A stretch of DNA of 6,041 bases from an uncultured Fusobacteriaceae bacterium (lineage in GTDB: Bacteria > Fusobacteriota > Fusobacteriia > Fusobacteriales > Fusobacteriaceae). Shown piece by piece: positions 1 through 4,948 of this stretch. The notes under the pieces were generated by a model that had not been told where the DNA came from, ran no database searches, and saw only the letters and a program-made list of their open reading frames with translations. Location: the NCBI GenBank assembly GCA_947072715.1, contig CAMTJB010000072.1, forward strand, positions 1 to 6,041. The letters run 5' to 3'. Each line of letters starts with the position of its first letter. Positions within the stretch are counted from its first letter, which is position 1. A program made the translations under genes and the position numbers.

Positions 1-2
1 GA

Positions 3-1106
3 CTTGCAGTAACTTTATTTAGTGACTCAGACCTTATTATATTAGATGAACCATTATCATTTTTTGATAAGAAAAAAACAGCATGGCTTACAGAATATAT
101 TAAAGGAAGTAAAAAATCTTTCTTAGTAATTTGTCATAATGTAGATTTTATAAGATCTTTCGCTATGAAAATATTTGATATAGATAATTATTCAATAACA
201 ACTTATGAATCTAATTATCCTGATTATTTAAAAGCTAAAAAAGTTAAATTATCAGAAGAAAAAAAAGCAAGTATAGAGGCAGAGGAGATTATTGAAAAAA
301 CTTCAAGAGCTGTTGATAAAAAATACGCAATAATAGAAAAAACAGAAAATAAACGTGGACATGCTGTTATTATGAGAAGACTTCAAAGAGAGCTTTATAA
401 ATTAGAGAATGAAAGAATTGAATTTTCACCTGAATATAAGTATGAATATTTAGCTCCACCAAAAGAGATGTTTATATCTACTAGTACTTTAGAAGGCGAT
501 ATAGCAAATATCACAGATGTATCTAAGTCATATGGTGATAACTTACTTTATAAAGGTGTTAACTTAAAAATAGAAAAAGATACAAAAATTTGTATTGTAG
601 GGGAAAATGGTTCAGGAAAATCAACTTTATTAAGAATTTTAGCTGGACAAGACACACCAACAACAGGTGAAGTAAATATTCATCCAAAAGCTAAGATTGC
701 TTATATAGAGCAAGATACAGCTTTAGAGAATGATAAATTAACAACAATAGAGTATTTAAAATTAACAACAGGACTTTCTCATGAGTTTGTAGAAATTGCT
801 ATTGATACATTATATAATAATGAATTAGAATTTAGAGATAAAAGAGTATTTATGCTATCTGGTGGAGAAAAGAAAAGATTAGAAATATTTGCTAATATGC
901 TTTCTGAAACAGATCTATTAATAATAGATGAACCATCAACTTATATGGATGATTATTCAAGAACAACAATAGCAAATATGATGTTAGACTATCCAGGAGC
1001 AGTTATTTTAGTATCTCACGATAAAGTATTGTTAAGAAAGTTAAACTTTAAAACATATGATATTAGGGATAAAAGATTTAGAGAGAAAGAATCTGATAAA
1101 AAATAA
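3..1106 (+). CDS. ABC-F family ATP-binding protein, 5'-truncated by window edge
   Basis: The open frame runs from the window edge (first whole codon at 3) to TAA at 1104-1106, followed at once by a second TAA. This gives 367 visible residues; the ATG at 165 is internal. Visible order: the end of ABC domain 1 with Walker B LIILDEP (residues 11-17) and an H-loop His in ICHN (about 43-46); a charged helical linker rich in Lys/Glu (about 75-145); then a full ABC domain 2 with Walker A GENGSGKST (200-208), a Q-loop-like Gln in YIEQD, signature LSGGE (285-289), Walker B LLIIDEP (305-311) and H-loop SHD (338-340). Tandem ABC domains, a helical linker and no membrane segments define ABC-F, whose known members bind the ribosomal E site and act in translation or ribosome-targeting antibiotic resistance. 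Both catalytic Glu residues remain, but the usual DEPTNHLD is DEPLSFFD in domain 1 and DEPSTYMD in domain 2, so this is a divergent member. The subfamily cannot be assigned. A perfect hairpin terminator follows. Confidence 0.9.
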   Translation, partial: LAVTLFSDSDLIILDEPLSFFDKKKTAWLTEYIKGSKKSFLVICHNVDFIRSFAMKIFDIDNYSITTYESNYPDYLKAKKVKLSEEKKASIEAEEIIEKTSRAVDKKYAIIEKTENKRGHAVIMRRLQRELYKLENERIEFSPEYKYEYLAPPKEMFISTSTLEGDIANITDVSKSYGDNLLYKGVNLKIEKDTKICIVGENGSGKSTLLRILAGQDTPTTGEVNIHPKAKIAYIEQDTALENDKLTTIEYLKLTTGLSHEFVEIAIDTLYNNELEFRDKRVFMLSGGEKKRLEIFANMLSETDLLIIDEPSTYMDDYSRTTIANMMLDYPGAVILVSHDKVLLRKLNFKTYDIRDKRFREKESDKK

Positions 1107-1121
1107 TAAAAAATATATTAC

Positions 1122-1155
1122 AAAAATAAGGTTAATAGATATTAACCTTATTTTT
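1122..1155 (+). terminator. Intrinsic terminator after the ABC-F gene
   Basis: A perfect 15-bp inverted repeat (1122-1136 with 1141-1155) surrounds the four-base loop AGAT. The 5' arm begins with AAAAA and the 3' arm ends in TTTTT, so the outer stem also supplies the U-tract. The stem core is AAGGTTAAT/ATTAACCTT. It lies 15 bases after the ABC-F stop codon. Its symmetry would let it work on either strand. Confidence 0.85.
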
Positions 1156-1240
1156 ATATACAAATATTTTTTTAGGATAGTAATGTTTAATTATAAATTA
1201 AAATGTAAAGGATTAAGAAAAAACAACTTAAAATATTTTA

Positions 1241-1279
1241 AAAAAAATTACCATTTATAATAAAATGGTATTTTTTTTT
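1241..1279 (+). terminator. Second intergenic hairpin terminator
   Basis: TACCATTT (1249-1256) pairs with AAATGGTA (1263-1270) around the loop ATAATA. The stem is extended past one T-T mismatch by an A-run (1241-1247) pairing with a T-run; nine Ts follow the hairpin (1271-1279). It has the form of an intrinsic terminator and would also read as one on the minus strand. It comes about 85 bases after a complete terminator with no protein gene between. It may therefore be a backup, may insulate the downstream promoter, or may end a short untranslated transcript. Confidence 0.7.
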
Positions 1280-1307
1280 AAAAAAGATAGATTTTTAAAA
1301 AACTGTG

Positions 1308-1316
1308 TGATATATT
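1308..1316 (+). promoter_or_regulatory. Probable extended -10 promoter for the M42 operon
   Basis: TG-A-TATATT matches an extended -10 element (TGnTATAAT) at five of six hexamer positions. At 17-base spacing the -35 candidate (TAGATT, 1288-1293) is weak, which extended -10 promoters tolerate. Transcription would start near 1323 and give a leader of about 40 bases. An alternative -10, TATAAA at 1325-1330, is preceded directly by TG but has no usable -35. The position just downstream of a terminator and upstream of the operon supports a promoter here; the exact element is uncertain. Confidence 0.4.
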
Positions 1317-1349
1317 AAAATATGTATAAAAGAAAATTATAAATTAATT

Positions 1350-1354
1350 GGGAG
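1350..1354 (+). promoter_or_regulatory. Ribosome binding site that fixes the M42 start at 1363
   Basis: GGGAG lies eight bases before the ATG at 1363. An in-frame TTG at 1348 overlaps this site and has no ribosome binding site of its own. The five extra residues it would add (MGAII) are therefore most likely untranslated leader. Confidence 0.8.
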
Positions 1355-1362
1355 CGATTATA

Positions 1363-2427
1363 ATGAAAAGAGTATTAGAATTATCAGAAAAAATTTCCAA
1401 TGCATTTGGAGCCTCAGGTTTTGAAGACGATGTAATACAAATTATAAAAAAGGAAGTTAAATTAAGTACAACAATAGATTCAATTAATAACCTATACATA
1501 GGATTAGAAGAAATTAATTCTCAAAAACCAGTAGTAGCTTTAGATTGTCATAGTGATGAAGTTGGCTTTATGGTAGAAAGTATAAAAAATAATGGTCTTA
1601 TAACTTTTTTACCTCTAGGTGGTTGGTATCCAGGAAATATTCCAGCACACTCTGTAATTATAAAAAACTTTAAAGGGGAGTATATAAAAGGTGTAGTAGC
1701 TTCAAAACCACCTCATTTTATGACACCGGAAGAGTTAAATAAGCTTCCCAAAATAAATGAATTAACAATAGATATAGGAACAAGTAGTTATGAGGAAACT
1801 ACTGAACTTTATGGAATTGAAGTTGGAAATCCAATAGTTCCAGATGTAATATTTTCATATGACGAAAAAATAAAAATAATGAGAGGAAAATCCTTTGATA
1901 ATAGATTAGGATGCGTTTCAGTTATTGAGACGCTATCAAGAGTAGCAGGTCTAGAATTAGACGTAAACATAGTAGGAAATATCTGTGCTCAAGAGGAAGT
2001 TGGGACTAGAGGTGCTCAAGTAGCAGCTCACAGAGTAAAACCAGATTTTGTAATAGTGTTTGAAGGATCACCAGCAGATGATACTTTCAAAGAGGGAAGA
2101 TTATCACATGGAGCTCTAAGAAAAGGACTTCAATTTAGAGTTATAGATGGAGGAATGCTTTCAAATCCAAGAGTAATAGCTTTTGCTAAAGAGATAGCAA
2201 AGGCAAATAATATTCCTTATCAGGTAATAGCTCGTGAGAAAGGAAGCACAAATGGAGCTAAATATCATATGTTAGAGAATGGAATCCCTGTAATAGTAAT
2301 AGGGATACCTACAAGATATATTCATACTCATTATTCTTATTCATCCATAGAAGATTTAGAGTCTGGAATAAAATTAGCTGTAGAAATAAACAAAAAGCTT
2401 ACTAGAGAAATAATAAATACTTTTTAA
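1363..2427 (+). CDS. M42 family metallo-aminopeptidase (FrvX/CelM/TET-like)
   Basis: The 354-residue protein has the usual M42 length and no signal peptide, so it is probably cytoplasmic. M42 enzymes are co-catalytic two-metal aminopeptidases, usually large oligomeric shells that trim N-terminal residues from short peptides. Residues that align with the known site are His63 and Asp65 in DCHSDEVGFMV, bridging-metal Asp179 in KSFDNRLGC, the Glu211-Glu212 pair (general base and ligand) in AQEEVGTRGA, Glu234 in FEGSPADDT at the position that is often Asp, and His321 in IGIPTRYIH. All metal ligands are therefore plausible and the enzyme should be active. Deviations from the common motifs are FDNR for FDDR, HSDE for HMDE and GSTNGA for GGTDAG, which mark a divergent subgroup. 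Substrate preference cannot be read from sequence. The next gene, a peptide-binding lipoprotein, starts 37 bases downstream with no terminator between, suggesting use on imported peptides. Confidence 0.92.
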   Translation: MKRVLELSEKISNAFGASGFEDDVIQIIKKEVKLSTTIDSINNLYIGLEEINSQKPVVALDCHSDEVGFMVESIKNNGLITFLPLGGWYPGNIPAHSVIIKNFKGEYIKGVVASKPPHFMTPEELNKLPKINELTIDIGTSSYEETTELYGIEVGNPIVPDVIFSYDEKIKIMRGKSFDNRLGCVSVIETLSRVAGLELDVNIVGNICAQEEVGTRGAQVAAHRVKPDFVIVFEGSPADDTFKEGRLSHGALRKGLQFRVIDGGMLSNPRVIAFAKEIAKANNIPYQVIAREKGSTNGAKYHMLENGIPVIVIGIPTRYIHTHYSYSSIEDLESGIKLAVEINKKLTREIINTF

Positions 2428-2452
2428 ATAATTATTGTAAAAAATAGATGCA

Positions 2453-2458
2453 AGGGGG
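2453..2458 (+). promoter_or_regulatory. Strong ribosome binding site of the binding-protein gene
   Basis: AGGGGG lies six bases before the ATG at 2465. It favours this ATG over the TTG codon that follows it directly, and suggests high expression, as is usual for solute-binding lipoproteins. Confidence 0.7.
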
Positions 2459-2464
2459 AATTAT

Positions 2465-3988
2465 ATGTTGAAAAAATTACTAGTTTTATGTTCTATATTA
2501 ATTGCAGTTTTATTTACTGGTTGTGGAGAAAAGAAAGAATTAGGAACAGATTCAAAAGAAAAAAAAGATACTTTAGTTTACGCTCAATTATCTGAAGGAA
2601 AAACTTTAGATCCACAAGATTCTACTGAACAATACTCTCAAGTTGTAACAACTCAAATTTATGATAGACTGGTTGAAATAGATGAGATGACTGGAAAATT
2701 AGTTCCCGGACTTGCAGACTCATGGGAAAGAGTAGATGATTTAACTCTAATAATGCATTTAAATAAAAAAGCAAAATTTCATAATGGTGATTTATTAAAA
2801 GCTTCAGATGTAAAGTTTACTTTGGAGAGAGCAAAATCAAAACCAAAGGTAGCTCATTTATATAAGGCTATTAAAGATATTGAAATAATAGATGATAACA
2901 CTATAAAAATAAGAACAGAAGAACCTTTTGCCCCATTATTAAATCACTTAAGTCATAAAACAGCAGCGATTATAAGTGAAAAATATTTTAAAGAAAATGG
3001 TGACAATTATTTTATGAAACCTATAGGAACTGGTTCTTATAAATTTAAAAATTGGGTAGTTGGAGAAAATATAACTTTAGAAGCTAATAATGAGTATTTT
3101 AAAGGAAGACCTTCTATAAAAACTATAATTATAAAAGGAATACCTGAGGAAAATAGTAGAGTTATTGGTTTAGAGACAGGAGAAATAGATATTGCTGAAG
3201 GAATTGCTACCATAGGAAGAAAAGCTATTGAGGATAGTAAAGATTTAACACTAATGGAATATCCTTCAACATCTGTTACATATTTAGGATTCTCGCTTAA
3301 AAATCCTATTTTACAAGATAAAGATGTAAGAAGAGCAATAGCTATGGGAATTAATAGAGAAGAAATTGTAAAAGGATTAATGTTTGGAGATGTAAAGATA
3401 GCTAATGGGTTTTTAGCACCTTCTGTTTTTGGATATTCTAAAGATTCTAAAGTATTAAGTTATGATAAAGAAGAAGCGAAAAAAATAATAGAAAACAAAG
3501 GATTAAAAGGAGCTAAGTTAAGTTTAGTAACAAGCAACAATCAGTTAAGAGCACAAATAGCTGAAATAATGCAAGCTCAGCTAAAAGAGATAGGTCTTGA
3601 TGTAACTTTACAAACTCTAGAGTGGGGAGCATTCCTAAAATCAACAGGGAATGGAGAATTAGACATGTTTATGATGGGATGGGGACCTTCAACTTATGAT
3701 GGAGACTATGGACTTTATCCTAATTTTCATAGTTCACAATTTGGAGGAAATGGAAACAGAACTTTCTATTCAAATCAAAATGTTGATGAGCTATTAGATA
3801 ACGCTAAAAAAGAGATGGATATTGAAAAAAGAAGAAATATGTATATTGAAGTTATAAATATTGTTAATGAAGATGTACCTGTATTGCCAATAAATTACGC
3901 AAATACAATAATCGGAGTTTCTAATAACCTTGAAGGGGTACAACCTATAAGTTATCCAATGTTTTATAAATATAATTTCAAAAAATAA
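2465..3988 (+). CDS. Peptide ABC transporter substrate-binding lipoprotein (SBP_bac_5, DppA/OppA/GsiB-like)
   Basis: The 507-residue protein is the usual length for family 5 solute-binding proteins. It begins with a lipoprotein signal: MLKK, a hydrophobic stretch, then the lipobox FTGC with Cys20 as the lipidated residue, followed by a charged tether (about 21-35). The mature protein would be anchored in a membrane facing outside the cytoplasm. Family features are LDPQDS near residue 48, the YDRLVEID and LVPGLADSWE stretch (66-88), FHNGDLLKASDVKFTLERA (105-123), IGTGSYKF (187-194), the VRRAIAMGINREEIV block (288-302), and the C-terminal lobe with GWGPSTYDGDYGLYPNFHSSQ (405-425). Such proteins hand peptides (or, in relatives, nickel, haem or glutathione) to a two-permease, two-ATPase importer. 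None of those importer genes is in the window, so it is an orphan here. The GWGPSTYDGDY region recalls dipeptide/glutathione-type members, but ligand choice is not decidable by eye. It sits between two peptide-hydrolysing enzymes in an apparent operon. Confidence 0.93.
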   Translation: MLKKLLVLCSILIAVLFTGCGEKKELGTDSKEKKDTLVYAQLSEGKTLDPQDSTEQYSQVVTTQIYDRLVEIDEMTGKLVPGLADSWERVDDLTLIMHLNKKAKFHNGDLLKASDVKFTLERAKSKPKVAHLYKAIKDIEIIDDNTIKIRTEEPFAPLLNHLSHKTAAIISEKYFKENGDNYFMKPIGTGSYKFKNWVVGENITLEANNEYFKGRPSIKTIIIKGIPEENSRVIGLETGEIDIAEGIATIGRKAIEDSKDLTLMEYPSTSVTYLGFSLKNPILQDKDVRRAIAMGINREEIVKGLMFGDVKIANGFLAPSVFGYSKDSKVLSYDKEEAKKIIENKGLKGAKLSLVTSNNQLRAQIAEIMQAQLKEIGLDVTLQTLEWGAFLKSTGNGELDMFMMGWGPSTYDGDYGLYPNFHSSQFGGNGNRTFYSNQNVDELLDNAKKEMDIEKRRNMYIEVINIVNEDVPVLPINYANTIIGVSNNLEGVQPISYPMFYKYNFKK

Positions 3989-4057
3989 GGAAAGATAAAT
4001 ATACTATAAGTCGTATAAAAATAATAGGAGATTTAATTCAACTATAAATGTATATTT

Positions 4058-4063
4058 AAGGAG
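4058..4063 (+). promoter_or_regulatory. Ribosome binding site of the C26 hydrolase gene
   Basis: AAGGAG lies five bases before the ATG at 4069 and fixes this start. The 80-base gap after the binding-protein stop shows no terminator hairpin with a T-tract. I found no convincing -35/-10 pair in it, so translation is probably from the upstream operon message. Confidence 0.75.
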
Positions 4064-4068
4064 AAATT

Positions 4069-4812
4069 ATGAAACCATTAATTGGAATTACAGTTTTTTA
4101 TGAAACTAGGGAATTAAATAAAAAGTATGTTGCGTTAAATAATGCTTATGTAGAAGCTATAGAGATGGCAGGGGGAATACCAGTACTTATCCCTTTTGTG
4201 GAAGAAGGCTTAGCAAAAGAGTATATAGAAAGATGTGATGGGATATTATTTTCAGGTGGAGAGGATGTGTCTCCCATGTTCTATGACGAAGATCCTAGAA
4301 AAGAGTTAGGGGTAATTGACACAAGAAGAGACTTTTGGGAAAAGGCATTATTACAAGAAGCTGTAGAAAAAAATAAACCGATTTTAGGTATTTGTAGAGG
4401 ATGCCAAGTTATAAATGTTTTTTTAGGAGGAAGTCTATATCAAGATATAGACTCTCAAGTTAAGGATGTATTAGGACATCATCCAAAGGGTGTTTTAGCT
4501 GATGAGAAGTATCATAGAGTAAATATAGAAAAAAGTTCTGAATTGTATAAAATATTTAATAGAGACATGATAGAAATAAACTCATTTCACCATCAATCAG
4601 TAAAAGATTTAGGCGAGAATTTAAAAGTAATCGCAATATCTAATGATGGAATAATAGAAGCTTTTCAAAGTGAAGATATGAATAAACATTATATATTAGG
4701 AATTCAATGGCATCCAGAAGCTATGATAAAAAGATATGATGAGTTTCTTAAAATTTTTGGATATTTTGTGGAAAATTGTTCAAAACAGAAAAAAATAAAG
4801 AGAGTCTATTAA
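4069..4812 (+). CDS. Gamma-glutamyl-gamma-aminobutyrate hydrolase family protein (peptidase C26, PuuD-like)
   Basis: The 247-residue protein has a class I glutamine amidotransferase fold used as a stand-alone hydrolase, and no signal peptide. Recognisable in order are LIGIT at the N-terminus, the oxyanion/substrate loop FSGGEDVSP (61-69), DTRRDFWE (84-91), the nucleophile elbow GICRGCQ with Cys109, GGSLYQDI (120-127), NSFHHQSV (171-178), and GIQWHPE with His215 and Glu217 completing the Cys-His-Glu triad. The family cleaves gamma-glutamyl bonds; E. coli PuuD hydrolyses gamma-glutamyl-GABA in putrescine breakdown. No other putrescine genes are present, and the neighbours are peptide genes. A gamma-glutamyl peptide substrate is therefore at least as likely, and the symbol puuD is withheld. 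A second cysteine (Cys112) stands three residues after the nucleophile. The C-terminus is Lys-rich. Tandem TAA stops end the gene, 18 bases before the hairpin. Confidence 0.9.
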   Translation: MKPLIGITVFYETRELNKKYVALNNAYVEAIEMAGGIPVLIPFVEEGLAKEYIERCDGILFSGGEDVSPMFYDEDPRKELGVIDTRRDFWEKALLQEAVEKNKPILGICRGCQVINVFLGGSLYQDIDSQVKDVLGHHPKGVLADEKYHRVNIEKSSELYKIFNRDMIEINSFHHQSVKDLGENLKVIAISNDGIIEAFQSEDMNKHYILGIQWHPEAMIKRYDEFLKIFGYFVENCSKQKKIKRVY

Positions 4813-4830
4813 TAAAAAATTTATAAATAA

Positions 4831-4870
4831 AAAAAAGGAGTACAGTAATAATATACTATACTCCTTTTTT
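4831..4870 (+). terminator. Strong intrinsic terminator closing the three-gene unit
   Basis: Positions 4831-4847 pair with 4854-4870 in a 17-position stem with a single C-A mismatch. The loop is ATAATA, the core is AAGGAGTA pairing with TACTCCTT, and the 3' arm ends in TTTTTT. The flanking A-run makes it usable in both directions. The 5' arm contains AAGGAG, a Shine-Dalgarno-like string that is buried in the stem and has no start codon at the right distance. Confidence 0.85.
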
Positions 4871-4873
4871 AAC

Positions 4874-4902
4874 TTGTTTATAGTTGGAAAATAGTGTAAA
4901 AT
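4874..4902 (+). promoter_or_regulatory. Probable sigma-70-type promoter of the U32 gene
   Basis: TTGTTT (4874-4879) and TAAAAT (4897-4902) are separated by exactly 17 bases. The -10 matches five of six consensus positions, and TG directly precedes it. The -35 keeps the important TTG. Transcription would begin near 4909, leaving a leader of about 40 bases before the ATG at 4949. The promoter follows immediately after the preceding terminator, as expected for a new transcription unit. Confidence 0.55.
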
Positions 4903-4919
4903 TTACTAATTGGAAAATA
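4884..4919 (+). repeat. Direct repeat with a nested palindrome over the U32 promoter
   Basis: TTGGAAAATA occurs at 4884-4893 and again, unchanged, at 4910-4919, 26 bases apart start to start. Between the copies lies the 11-base palindrome GTAAAATTTAC (4896-4906), which covers the -10 element. The placement could be an operator, but short AT-rich repeats also arise by chance in this composition. Confidence 0.35.
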
Positions 4920-4948
4920 AAAAAATTAAATGTTAATAGGAGAAAAAA

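Noticed and set aside
165..167. ATG at 165 as the start of the ABC-F protein
   Set aside because: The frame is open back to the window edge and the upstream residues contain Walker B LIILDEP and the H-loop His of the first ABC domain, so this Met is internal.
1057..1260. A 67-codon open frame overlapping the 3' end of the ABC-F gene
   Set aside because: It overlaps the ABC-F gene in another frame, runs straight through the hairpin terminator at 1122-1155, has no ribosome binding site and encodes a low-complexity Lys/Asn/Ile sequence. It is an AT-rich chance frame.
1348..1350. TTG at 1348 as an alternative start of the M42 gene
   Set aside because: It overlaps the GGGAG ribosome binding site, which is well spaced for the ATG at 1363, and the extra residues do not belong to the family's N-terminus.
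4000..4020. TATAC/GTATA inverted repeat and TATAAA in the gap before the C26 hydrolase, as a promoter or terminator
   Set aside because: The stem is only five A/T-rich pairs with an eight-base loop and no T-tract, and no -35 lies at a workable distance from the TATAAA.
4048..4059. A three-codon mini-ORF (ATG TAT ATT TAA) just before the C26 hydrolase, as a leader peptide
   Set aside because: The nearest Shine-Dalgarno-like string (AGGAG, 4026-4030) is 17 bases away, too far, and there is no attenuator hairpin. Such tiny frames are common by chance in AT-rich gaps.
1257..4853. Identical ATAATA loops in the terminators at 1241-1279 and 4831-4870 as a shared regulatory element
   Set aside because: The stems are unrelated, and a six-base A/T loop matching by chance is unremarkable in this composition.
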